From Methanosarcina siciliae T4/M (GTDB lineage: Archaea; Halobacteriota; Methanosarcinia; Methanosarcinales; Methanosarcinaceae), in contig NZ_CP009506.1 in NCBI RefSeq assembly GCF_000970085.1, forward strand, positions 2,666,001 to 2,730,000: DNA of 64,000 nt, read 5' to 3'. The notes below the pieces were generated by a model. It was not told the origin of the DNA and ran no database searches. It worked only from the letters and a program-made list of their open reading frames with translations. Position numbers and translations under genes: made by a program. Numbering within the stretch: position 1 is the stretch's first letter; every line of letters starts with the position of its first letter. Positions 45,836 through 54,784 of this stretch are shown piece by piece.

Positions 45836-46696
45836 TTAGATCTTACTCTTTAGCGGAATGAACCCTTCACCAGTTGCAATTTCCTGCCCTTGTTCACTCA
45901 GGACAAAGTCAATGAATTCCTTTTTGAGGCCTGTAGCTTCCCCATTGGTATACATGTTAAGAGCTCTTGAGAGGGGGTATGAACCATTATGGATGGTCTC
46001 GTAAGTCGGAAATATAGAGCCTTTTCCGTTGTTCAGGCTTAAGGCTTTTATGCTGCTGTTATCAAAGTACGAAAAGCCAATGTATCCTATTGCATCGGAG
46101 TTCTGAGAGACACTGATAACTATTGAGCCTGTATCTGCTTGGTTAAGGGTGTCGTGCCGGTAATTATCACCATGCATAACAATTGTCTGGAAGGTCTTAT
46201 AAGTTCCTGAACTGCTTTTCCTGCAGTTTACTACAATCGGTTTATCCTGGCCGCCGACATCCTTCCAGTTGCTTATGCTTCCGTTATAAATGCCGCGAAG
46301 CTGGTCAAAGGTAAGGGTAGAAACAGGATTTGCAAAGTTTACGATAACTGTAATACCATCATAAGCAATGGTGTGCTGCACAGGATTGATTCCATTCTTT
46401 TGAGCAGCTTCGATTTCTTTGTCAGTCATTTCCCGGGATGCATCAGCAATGTCTATCGTCCCGTTAATGAGAGCTTCGATTCCGACACTGGAGCCGCCCC
46501 CTTTGACGATTATACTTTTTCCTGGATTTTTTTCCATGAATTTTTCCGCTTCAGCTTCTGCAAGAGGCTTTATCGTATCCGAGCCTTTTACATAAATGCT
46601 TCTTCCACTGTTTTTTCCAGTACATCCAAGTCCCAGAAACACAAATCCAATTACTAATATTGTAAGGATTTTGTAAATTTTTAATTTATCTCTCAT
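45836..46696 (-). CDS. pstS: PstS-family phosphate-binding lipoprotein
   Basis: A 286-residue periplasmic-type binding protein. ATG 46696 follows AAGGAGATC. A lipoprotein signal (V-F-L-G-L-G-C, cysteine at about residue 25) would tether it outside the membrane. Phosphate-site motifs are G-S-D-T-I-K-P-L, K-G-G-G-S-S-V-G and R-K-S-S-S-G-T-Y-K-T-F. PstS captures phosphate for the PstCAB importer, but those genes are absent in this window. It lies 72 bases downstream of the histidine kinase on the same strand, so the two are probably co-transcribed. Confidence 0.9.
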   Translation of the reverse strand: MRDKLKIYKILTILVIGFVFLGLGCTGKNSGRSIYVKGSDTIKPLAEAEAEKFMEKNPGKSIIVKGGGSSVGIEALINGTIDIADASREMTDKEIEAAQKNGINPVQHTIAYDGITVIVNFANPVSTLTFDQLRGIYNGSISNWKDVGGQDKPIVVNCRKSSSGTYKTFQTIVMHGDNYRHDTLNQADTGSIVISVSQNSDAIGYIGFSYFDNSSIKALSLNNGKGSIFPTYETIHNGSYPLSRALNMYTNGEATGLKKEFIDFVLSEQGQEIATGEGFIPLKSKI

Positions 46697-46768
46697 GTAA
46701 CAGATCTCCTTACACATACTGAAAATTTATAGTAATCCTGTAAACTACACAGAACCCGCTTTACAATT

Positions 46769-48880
46769 TTATGATGCTGGATTATCTTTTTCTGTCACTA
46801 TAAACCTCACAGTGAATTCTGTCCCCTTGCTCCTTTTCAGCTCAAATTCACCGTCTAGCTGATCTACAAGGGAAGTTACAAGTTGAAATCCAAGGCTATT
46901 CAGGTCTTCTATATCAAGATTTTCAGGAATACCCACACCGTTATCTGAAACTGTCAAAGCAAAACCTGTACTCTTGCAGTCTATGTTTGCACTTTTTGTA
47001 CGTTCTCCATTTTTTTCTCTAACAAGTTTTATCTGGATTTTCCCTTCATTTCTACCGGAAAATGCATGTTTGAGGGAATTGGTAACGAGCTCATTAACAA
47101 TAATTCCTAAAGGTACTGCTGTATCCATATCAAAATAAACATTTTCTGCAAGATCCAGCTTTAAACTGATGCAGGTACTTCCGAGGCTGTATGTCTGGAA
47201 AAGATTATCAGCAAGTTCCTCAATATATGGAGAGAAGTTTAGAGTTTCGATTTCTCCGCCTTTATACAGTTCTTCGTGTATCAAAGCCATTGAAATGACG
47301 CGATCCTGGCTTTCTTTGAACGCTTCCAGAACTTCCGAATACTTGATGTCTTTTTTACTTTTAAACTTCTCAGCCTGCAGGTCCAGCAGGGAGGAAATAA
47401 CCTGCAGGTTATTCTTAATCCTATGATGTATCTCCTGTTTTCGGGCTATTTCAGTTTTTGCTAGGGCTTCTTCTGCTTCTTTTCTTTTGGTAACATCCCT
47501 TGCAATGACCGAGATAGCAGTCATCTTTCCATTGACATCAAAAACCGGGGAAAGAGTAAGTGAGACATTTATTATCTTCCCATCCTTTCTTAACCCTAAC
47601 GTTTCGTAGTTCTTGATCTTTTCTTCCTGTTGGATCTTTCCAATAAACTGGTTTATTTCTCCTTTAAGGTTATCAGGTTCGAGTATTGATCCGTTTTTTC
47701 CCAGAATTTCTTCAGATGAATAACCATAAATCTGTTCTGCACCCTCATTCCAGCTGGTAATAATATCTTCAAGAGATTCGGTCACAATAGCATCATTCGA
47801 TGATTCCACAACGTCCGCAAGTATCCGAATTTTCTCTTCAGCTTTTTTATGTTCAGTAATATCCTGAATTGTTCCTTTCAATCGAATAGGAATATTACTC
47901 TCATTGAAAATAACTTCAGTGTTTCCGTAAACTACACGCTCAGATCCATCGGATGTGATGATTCTAAAATCAATGTCAGATGTTTCTCCATTTAAGAGAT
48001 TTTTGACGGAATCATTTACATAGTCTCGATCATTTGAGTGCACATAAGTTAAGAATAAGTCATAAGTTATTTCAAGTTCTTTTGGATTGAGTCCAAAAAT
48101 ACTATACATTTCGTCAGACCAGTACAGCTTATTAGTTTGAATGTCATAATGCCAATTTCCAATATGAGCCATTTTTTGAGCTTCAGCAAGACTTTTTTCA
48201 CTCTCTTTCAATGAATCGAAAGCTGTTTCAAGTTTAGATGTACGTTCTTTAACTGAGTTTTCCAAATCGTTGAGTGTTTCCTTATGCCTAAGAATCGTTG
48301 CTATAATCGCCAGAAGAGTTAAAATTAATGCGATTTGCATATTATTCGTTTTTTTCATGAGCAACTGACTTTGCATGGCACTCATATCGTATTTTATTTC
48401 TACAGCTCCGATGTTTTTCCCGCCTGGGTCATGTAAGGGATAGGTAACATCAATAATCGGTTTTCCATTTTCATTGTAGGAACTAAGAATATATTTATTC
48501 GTGTTCATGGCCACGATATTTATGGCTTTTGAAGGCATATGGACGTTTGACTTGTTGCTACTTGCCAATATCCAGTAACCTCTCCAGTAGCCGGGTATTT
48601 TAATCTCCTCAGGCGCCTTCCCGTGAATATTAATCATCGTTACGTCCAGATTGGAACCCATCAACCTGTCCACGATAGTTTGCGAATCATTATGTAGCTG
48701 CGTATCGCTCATTATCGAAGCATCAATCGTTTTTGCGATAGATAAACCTCGCTCCTCATAAAGGCTATTTATGTTTTTCAGTTCTCTTTCAGAATCAAGA
48801 GATGCTGCAAATGTCAATATGATACCGGAAAGCAACACTATCAATACAAATGATAAGAGCATTTTGTTTAATATATTCAT
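46769..48880 (-). CDS. Membrane sensor histidine kinase (PAS-PAS-HisKA_2)
   Basis: 703 residues: a membrane helix (7-26), an extracytoplasmic sensor part (27-180, with I-K-I-P-G-Y-W-R-G-Y-W and Y-P-L-H-D-P-G-G-K-N-I-G-A-V, a dCache/DUF3365-like pattern), a second helix (about 182-197), a coiled coil, two PAS domains (about 235-345 and 350-470) and a HisKA_2/HATPase unit with I-H-H-R-I-K-N-N-L-Q-V-I-S-S-L-L-D-L and V-N-E-L-V-T-N-S-L-K-H-A-F. No regulator gene is nearby. The gene is followed by pstS, which suggests a role in phosphate or anion sensing (inference from position). Confidence 0.92.
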   Translation of the reverse strand: MNILNKMLLSFVLIVLLSGIILTFAASLDSERELKNINSLYEERGLSIAKTIDASIMSDTQLHNDSQTIVDRLMGSNLDVTMINIHGKAPEEIKIPGYWRGYWILASSNKSNVHMPSKAINIVAMNTNKYILSSYNENGKPIIDVTYPLHDPGGKNIGAVEIKYDMSAMQSQLLMKKTNNMQIALILTLLAIIATILRHKETLNDLENSVKERTSKLETAFDSLKESEKSLAEAQKMAHIGNWHYDIQTNKLYWSDEMYSIFGLNPKELEITYDLFLTYVHSNDRDYVNDSVKNLLNGETSDIDFRIITSDGSERVVYGNTEVIFNESNIPIRLKGTIQDITEHKKAEEKIRILADVVESSNDAIVTESLEDIITSWNEGAEQIYGYSSEEILGKNGSILEPDNLKGEINQFIGKIQQEEKIKNYETLGLRKDGKIINVSLTLSPVFDVNGKMTAISVIARDVTKRKEAEEALAKTEIARKQEIHHRIKNNLQVISSLLDLQAEKFKSKKDIKYSEVLEAFKESQDRVISMALIHEELYKGGEIETLNFSPYIEELADNLFQTYSLGSTCISLKLDLAENVYFDMDTAVPLGIIVNELVTNSLKHAFSGRNEGKIQIKLVREKNGERTKSANIDCKSTGFALTVSDNGVGIPENLDIEDLNSLGFQLVTSLVDQLDGEFELKRSKGTEFTVRFIVTEKDNPAS

Positions 48881-49625
48881 ATATTCACATCTTGGCTCTG
48901 TAGAAATCCTCTAAATACTATATTTTACCAAAAAATGTATAAAAATACAATTGTAAAAATGCCCCTTATTTTTTGCCCCCACAAAAATGAGAAGTAATTG
49001 CTATTGTCATCAAATAGGTATATTAATCTTATTGATTTCAGTCTTAAAACGGTTCAGTCTTCCAGGCTGCAGGAATTCATACCTTCAACCTAGAAGAGCT
49101 GATGTGGTAGAAGTGTTAAGGGGGGTTCCTATTTTCAAATACGTAACTACTCTATGCCGCCCAATTCTTTTTCATAGCAGGGCAGTCACGGATCTGACTT
49201 ACACTCACTAGCAGATATGGGGATATATATGTCTTTCGTAGATATTCTATATAGTACAATTCAGAGCCAAAGAGTAAGTCTGCAGGTGAATCTGATCGAA
49301 TAGAGCATTACTACACATCTGTGTCATTCTTTGAGGTATCATACAGATCCGCACTAATATAAACCGAATACTAATGGATCACCTAAAGATTATATAGGAA
49401 GAAATTTCTTAAACACTATATATATTAAGCATGCTATATATAAAAATACTTTTGATATAAACAAAAGTCACATTACAGTATACATGAAAAATCTCTGGCT
49501 GACATGAAAGGATAATCATATCTCTGGAAATATTAAATAGGTTGCTCTTAAATATATAAGAAAAATTACTTCTCAAAAAAAAATATATTTTTCTTTGAAA
49601 CCCCATAATAAACGGAGTCAAGGAT
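48881..49625. other. Divergent intergenic region between two PstS/kinase units
   Basis: About 740 bases with no gene. A 74-codon frame at 48987-49211 has no ribosome site and odd composition. Promoters for both directions should lie here: ACTATATTTTACC near 48918 for the kinase, and TATATATTAAGC near 49419 or AAATATATAAG near 49550 for the plus-strand unit. Confidence 0.4.
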
Positions 49626-50642
49626 ATGAACCCCGATAAATCACCTAAAAAGATTTCTGCCTGTGTAAAAGCAGACTCTTTTCCTGTAGCTGTGATAGCT
49701 CTTCTAATCGTAGTTGCCGCAGCATTTGCAGCCATCGGGATGGTTGAAGACCCTTTTTCTTTATTTCATCCAGTTGAAGAAACAGATCTTACGGAATCCG
49801 AGGAAGCTGAACTTATTCCTTGTTCCGAACTTACTCTTTCAGGCAGTACCACAGTAAAGCCTGTGTCGGACCTCCTGGCAGAAGCTTTTATGGAAACCCA
49901 TGAAAACTGCATTGTAAGCGTAACCGGGGGAGGGTCGGGGGCAGGGATTTCATCTGCCGGCACGGGAATTGTAAACATAGGTTCGGCTTCAAGAGCTGTA
50001 ACCGATGAAGAACTCCTGAAATATCCCGACCTCCAGACCCACACAATAGGGGAGAGTGCTGTAGTGGTGATCCTGAACGGGATAGAAGGCAATTTTACAG
50101 ACAAAAATGAGCTTATTAAGGCTTTTGGCGATTCCGATGGTCAAGTTGATCTTGTTCTCGACGAAAAAAATGGGGAAATCCACGTAAACAAGACTGGCAG
50201 CAGTTTTCAGGTTTTCCAGAGATCAGATGAAAGCGGTACTGAAGAAACCTTTGCAAGCTACCTCGGGCTTGGAAAAAATCTTGACGGATACGGAGCTGAA
50301 GGCAAGCTGGGAAATGATGGAGTTCTTGCAGCCGTTGAAAATACTTCCAATTCCATCGCTTTTGTTGATTTTGGTTTTGCGGAAAGGAGTAAGAAGGTCT
50401 CCATTGCCGGGATAGAGTCTTACAAAAAGACAGAGATAACGAATAAAAGCATAAAAGCCGCCCTTGCGGGTACTGGAAAGCCGTTTCCATCCGAAAACTC
50501 GACTCTTACAAGGCCTCTGAACTACCTTACCAAAGGAAAACCCGATTCTCTCGAACAGACGTTTATCGATTTTGCCAGGTCTCAAGATTCGGTCTACATT
50601 TTCAAGGAATGTGGGTACTTTTCAATCAGGGAGATTAACTGA
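49626..50642 (+). CDS. PstS-like phosphate-binding protein, membrane-anchored
   Basis: 338 residues. ATG 49626 follows CAAGGAT. Instead of a lipobox, the N-terminus has an uncleaved-looking helix (residues 20-40, V-A-V-I-A-L-L-I-V-V-A-A-A-F-A-A) and an acidic linker. The binding domain has G-S-T-T-V-K-P-V, G-G-G-S-G-A-G-I-S-S and R-S-D-E-S-G-T-E-E-T-F, the three phosphate-loop motifs of PstS. Overall similarity to the lipoprotein at 45836 is low. It is followed by a CHASE4 kinase 155 bases downstream. No pstCAB genes are nearby, so it may act as a sensor subunit or feed a transporter elsewhere. Confidence 0.88.
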   Translation: MNPDKSPKKISACVKADSFPVAVIALLIVVAAAFAAIGMVEDPFSLFHPVEETDLTESEEAELIPCSELTLSGSTTVKPVSDLLAEAFMETHENCIVSVTGGGSGAGISSAGTGIVNIGSASRAVTDEELLKYPDLQTHTIGESAVVVILNGIEGNFTDKNELIKAFGDSDGQVDLVLDEKNGEIHVNKTGSSFQVFQRSDESGTEETFASYLGLGKNLDGYGAEGKLGNDGVLAAVENTSNSIAFVDFGFAERSKKVSIAGIESYKKTEITNKSIKAALAGTGKPFPSENSTLTRPLNYLTKGKPDSLEQTFIDFARSQDSVYIFKECGYFSIREIN

Positions 50643-50797
50643 AAGGTGAGGTTTACGCAAAATTTTATGAAAAAACATCTTTATGAATTGAAATCTTGTC
50701 CCGAGAGAAGAACCTGCTCTAAGAAAATACGGGTTCTCCATCAGAAAAAATAAACATTAAGTTTTAAGCTTTACACTGGGATTTTTGAGCTGTGATT

Positions 50798-52975
50798 ATG
50801 AATGTTAGTGATAAAACCTTAATCATAATTTGCCTTATATTTGCATTCTTGATTGCTATTTCCGGAGGTGCTTCCAGAACCATCCTGCTATCAGGTTACC
50901 TGGATCTGGAGGAACAGGATATCAGTGAAAAGCTTGAGCTCGTAGAAAGCAACTTTCAGAGTGAAGTTTCAAGGATATCCTCCCTTAACCATGATTGGGC
51001 TTCATGGGACAAAACCTTCGAGTTTATGGAAAACGGAAATCCGACATATATAAATTCTTACCTTACGGATGAGATATTTTCTGAAGCAGGAATCAACCTC
51101 GTGCTCTATGTGAACAATTCAGGGGAAATTGTTTATGAGAAAGTTATAGACCCCGAAACAGGAGAAATACTTCAAATACCCTCTGAACTCCAGAGAGTAA
51201 CACACGAGAACGGAAGCCTGCTTGCCCGGCATCCCGGGGATCAGAAAAGCGGGCTAATTAGGACTGAAAACGGCCCCCTTATTATCAGTTCCAGGCCTAT
51301 ACTTACGAGTATGGATTCCGGGCCCGTTGGGGGAACCATTATCATGGGCAGGTATGTCACTGAATCCCTTTTGAATGAAATTGCCGGAATTCAGGGAGTC
51401 AAAATCACAATTGAGGATGTGGAGATTTTGGGATCTGAACCTGCTTCTTATTTTGAAGGTTTACCATTTAGAAACCCGGACACTGAGATAGACGGACAGC
51501 ACATAGAAGTGATAGACGAAAAATGGATTGCTGGTTATATCCGTCTAAATGACCTCGAGGAAGAGCCAGGAATTTTCATAAAAGTAAATTCTCCAAGAAC
51601 CCTTTATGCCCAGGGAAAGCACAATCTGGTTTTCTTCATAATAATCTTCAGCCTGGCATGCATTATCGTGGCAATCGCAACAAATTATCTGCTTAAACGT
51701 CTCATCATCTCTAACCTAACAGAAATCGAAAGATTCGTTACTGACATCGGAGAAGAGAATAACCTCTCAAAGAGGCTGGAAATCAAAGGAGGAGACGAGT
51801 TTATCCGGCTTTCTGGAGGGATAAATAGCATGCTTCAGGACCTGGAGCTTTTCCAAAAGGAAGTCATGCACAGAGAAAGTGAAAAACATGCTCTTCTGAA
51901 TTCCCTTAGAGAAGTTCTGATTTACCTTGATACCGAACTCAAGATTGTCTGGACAAATAACAAGGTAAGCGAATATTTCGGAGAGAAAACTGAAGCGGTC
52001 ACAGGCCGGACACACCACGAGCTCTGGGGCGATAAAAGCCCTATTCTGGCCCCATTCGTTAGAAAAGCTCTGAATAACGGAAAAACCCAATCTTTTGAAA
52101 TTAATGTAAGCGATAAAGATAGCTGGACTGGAGAGACCTGGTCCGTAACCATTGGTTCGGTCAGGGACAGAGATGGAAAGCTTATCGGAGCCATAGAGTC
52201 AATCCTTGACATCACGGAGGTCAAAAAATCCGAAGAAAAAATGCTTCAGGCAAAAATCCTGGCCGAAAATTCAAACAGAAGCAAGAGTGAGTTCCTGTCA
52301 AACATGAGTCATGAACTCCGGACTCCTCTCAATGCAGTAATAGGTTTTGCCGACATATTGAATGAGGAGGGTTTTGGTCCCCTCAATAAAAAACAAAAGA
52401 GGTTCGTAGGCAACATTTCTACCAGCGGAAAACATCTTCTCAATCTGATAAACGAAATCCTCGACCTCTCGAAAATCGAAGCCGGGAAAATGGATTTCAA
52501 ATGCACGGAGTTCTCTGTCAAGGAAAAATTTGACGAAATCAAAGACATTCTTTTCCCGGTTTTTTCAAAGAAAAAAATAAGGATTGAGTTTGAAATAGGA
52601 GACGGGATTACAACCATCTATTCCGATGAGGGAAAATTTGTACAGGTCCTCTATAACCTGGTAAGCAATGCAATCAAGTTCACAGAAGAAGGCGGCTTTG
52701 TAAAAGTAAGTGCCAGAAAAAACGGAGACATGCTCCAGCTCTCCGTAAAAGATACAGGAATTGGAATCGCTGAAGAAGATCTTATGAATATTTTTCATCC
52801 ATTTATACAGGTTGACTCTTCTTCCACCCGAAAATACGAAGGGACGGGACTCGGGCTTGCCCTGGTGGACCGGATGGTAAAACTCATGGGAGGAGAGATC
52901 TGTGTCTTCAGCCAGCCCGGAATAGGCAGCGAATTTATCTGTATGATTCCTCTGACAAATTATGGCAGGAAGTAA
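50798..52975 (+). CDS. CHASE4-HAMP-PAS sensor histidine kinase
   Basis: About 725 residues: membrane helix (8-28), an extracytoplasmic CHASE4 domain (about 35-265) marked by N-H-D-W-A-S-W-D-K-T-F-E-F, a second helix (about 273-293), HAMP (about 294-350), PAS (about 360-475), HisKA (M-S-H-E-L-R-T-P-L-N, His about 505) and HATPase (V-S-N-A-I-K-F, D-T-G-I-G-I-A and G-T-G-L-G-L-A-L). ATG 50798 is used; a GTG two codons earlier is possible and neither has a strong ribosome site. Its kinase half closely resembles that of the kinase at 5321, but the sensory halves are unrelated. Confidence 0.92.
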   Translation: MNVSDKTLIIICLIFAFLIAISGGASRTILLSGYLDLEEQDISEKLELVESNFQSEVSRISSLNHDWASWDKTFEFMENGNPTYINSYLTDEIFSEAGINLVLYVNNSGEIVYEKVIDPETGEILQIPSELQRVTHENGSLLARHPGDQKSGLIRTENGPLIISSRPILTSMDSGPVGGTIIMGRYVTESLLNEIAGIQGVKITIEDVEILGSEPASYFEGLPFRNPDTEIDGQHIEVIDEKWIAGYIRLNDLEEEPGIFIKVNSPRTLYAQGKHNLVFFIIIFSLACIIVAIATNYLLKRLIISNLTEIERFVTDIGEENNLSKRLEIKGGDEFIRLSGGINSMLQDLELFQKEVMHRESEKHALLNSLREVLIYLDTELKIVWTNNKVSEYFGEKTEAVTGRTHHELWGDKSPILAPFVRKALNNGKTQSFEINVSDKDSWTGETWSVTIGSVRDRDGKLIGAIESILDITEVKKSEEKMLQAKILAENSNRSKSEFLSNMSHELRTPLNAVIGFADILNEEGFGPLNKKQKRFVGNISTSGKHLLNLINEILDLSKIEAGKMDFKCTEFSVKEKFDEIKDILFPVFSKKKIRIEFEIGDGITTIYSDEGKFVQVLYNLVSNAIKFTEEGGFVKVSARKNGDMLQLSVKDTGIGIAEEDLMNIFHPFIQVDSSSTRKYEGTGLGLALVDRMVKLMGGEICVFSQPGIGSEFICMIPLTNYGRK

Positions 52976-53024
52976 AACAGACATGGCGATTGCCATTTAC
53001 AGAAAGCATCAAAAATGGGTTTTA

Positions 53025-53052
53025 GGCTGCAGGAGAGTGGGTGACTGCAGCC
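53025..53052. other. GC-rich stem-loop after the kinase gene
   Basis: GGCTGCAG (53025-53032) and CTGCAGCC (53045-53052) pair perfectly around 12 bases. It is 50 bases after the kinase stop but without a T-run. The rest of 52976-53334, between two convergent genes, shows no gene. Confidence 0.4.
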
Positions 53053-53334
53053 CGGAAGACTGTACGTCCAGAGGTTTATGCTTTCGCACTTCAGACCTTC
53101 GGACTTATATTCACTGAGCCATTTTATGCAGGAATTGCGCGGGGAGGTCACGAGTATGACTCTCACTTAATTATAGACAGAGATTTATATATATTTATTG
53201 GACATATTCTAAATAGTACTGCTAGAACTAAAGAACAAACGCAAAGGAATAGGGTTTACGTTGTTGAATTGTTTCTCTGCAAATCATATTGCAACATATT
53301 ATTTCTTTCCATGAGAACGGTATATTGGAATCAT

Positions 53335-54282
53335 TTAACCTCTGTTAATCGTCTTTAAGCACTCGCATGCTTCTTTTATCAAGTAGTTTCTGTTATTGCC
53401 CCTATGAATCCGTGCCGAACGAAGTAACCCTATGCTCATGAAAAAAGGCAAAGCTCCGGTAATGCTGGTGAAGTCCTTCTCATCCCTGCTATATTCCCAG
53501 AGAAAATTTCCTATATATGGTTCGGCTCTCCAGCCTCCGCCTTTATGCAATTCGAATTCTTTTTTAAGTTCTGCAGTAAGGATCCCGAGATCTCTTACAG
53601 GATGTGCCTGGAACCAGGAGCTTTCAAAATCAATTGCGTAGGGCTTACCTTTATAAAAAATATAATTAGAAGGAGTAACGTCCCTGTGAACCATACAACC
53701 GTACTCCCTGTCGAGCGAAGAGCTATACCACCATTTTCCAAGCAATTTATTGAAAGTCTTTCTGGTATCATGATCCAGTTTTAGATGATCCAGTACCTCA
53801 TGGTAATTTTTGAATTCTTTTTCCTTGTTGTAAGAAGATTTCGTATTTTCATGAAGGTGGCGAAGCATATGCGCCACGGCAGCAAGCCGTTCATAGAGTT
53901 TTTCTTCACGTTTTATGTACCAGCCCAAAGATTTTCCAGGTATATATTCGGTTACAAGAACACAGTTGTATTTTTTATGTACTGCAAGGGGCTTTGCAAC
54001 GTTTATTATGGAAGCCGCATACTTCAGGTTCCTGTATTCGTTCATCATGCCTTTGTAGGGGTTATAGTCTTTCAAACGTCCGGTAGGCTCGGAAAAAAAC
54101 TTTGCCATTACGCTGAAGTGTTCACCCTCGAACTGATACTTACAGACAGTGTGGGAAGAATTATGTTTGAAGACGTTAACCAAACATTGCTTATTCTGAA
54201 GTCGATATCCTGTAATTTTCTTAACAAGCCAGTCCCTGAAAGGATCCCCAGGGCTTAAAGTATTAACATGGCGATATTCCAC
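53335..54282 (-). CDS. APH/protein-kinase-fold phosphotransferase
   Basis: About 315 residues from GTG 54282, which has GGGGGT eight bases upstream; the longer frame to TTG 54318 lacks a site. The kinase fold is shown by V-L-V-T-E-Y-I-P-G-K-S-L (hinge), the catalytic loop V-H-R-D-V-T-P-S-N-Y-I-F and the metal site A-I-D-F-E-S-S-W, as in aminoglycoside/choline phosphotransferases and LPS-core kinases. N-terminal H-F-S-V-M-A-K-F-F carries a likely ATP lysine. It lies 500 bases downstream of a GT4 glycosyltransferase on the same strand, so a sugar or lipid substrate of surface glycans is plausible. A decayed paralog is at 56545. Confidence 0.8.
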   Translation of the reverse strand: MEYRHVNTLSPGDPFRDWLVKKITGYRLQNKQCLVNVFKHNSSHTVCKYQFEGEHFSVMAKFFSEPTGRLKDYNPYKGMMNEYRNLKYAASIINVAKPLAVHKKYNCVLVTEYIPGKSLGWYIKREEKLYERLAAVAHMLRHLHENTKSSYNKEKEFKNYHEVLDHLKLDHDTRKTFNKLLGKWWYSSSLDREYGCMVHRDVTPSNYIFYKGKPYAIDFESSWFQAHPVRDLGILTAELKKEFELHKGGGWRAEPYIGNFLWEYSRDEKDFTSITGALPFFMSIGLLRSARIHRGNNRNYLIKEACECLKTINRG

Positions 54283-54478
54283 CTTAAATGACCCCCATTT
54301 CAATAAATATTCCCGCAATTATGTTCTTTATCCAGGTTATTTTTCTGAAACTTCTATCCTGAAAAAGTTAATGTCATTTTTTGTTTTTAGATGGTTTCTT
54401 AGATGACCTGTAAACATTGATACTATATATTAACATATAGTGGATATATATTACTGCTGGCGTTTAATTTTAAGGATC
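54283..54478. other. Short gap with AT-rich core
   Basis: The stretch at 54420-54450 (ACTATATATTAACATATAG) could be the promoter of the phosphotransferase gene. Nothing else is seen. Confidence 0.35.
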
Positions 54479-54724
54479 TTATTTCCTGCTCTTTGTGGAT
54501 GCCAAAAATGTTTCCCAGTTTGGGGTTTCCCTGGAGTCACGAGGAGATGGAAGTTCCCGTAATATCGCGCTTAGCATGATTCTGGAAAGCCTGCTCAGGG
54601 TAGCCGAATATAGCGCCGATATCGCAGAAGTTACAATCAATATGAATGTAAAGAAAATCTGAACCTGAAAATTTTGGGTTTCAAGAGTCGAGATATTAGG
54701 TACCAATAAAAAACTAAAAAACAA
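54479..54724 (-). CDS. Possible small membrane protein (81 aa)
   Basis: One or two hydrophobic segments (F-F-F-S-F-L-L-V-type start and I-F-F-T-F-I-L-I-V-T-S-A-I-S-A-L) and a polar C-terminus rich in Arg/Ser. No convincing ribosome site and no known family. It lies between the GT4 and kinase genes on their strand, which mildly supports it as a real gene. Confidence 0.35.
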   Translation of the reverse strand: MFFSFLLVPNISTLETQNFQVQIFFTFILIVTSAISALYSATLSRLSRIMLSAILRELPSPRDSRETPNWETFLASTKSRK

Positions 54725-54784
54725 AAAAACTCAAATTTCAAAACTTTATTAGGTGCTTTTTTGCCCTGAACCCTTGCTTTTTAA

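Noticed and set aside
48987..49211. 74-codon frame between the two PstS/kinase units
   Set aside because: No ribosome site, no motif, unusual Cys/His/Ser composition; probably chance.
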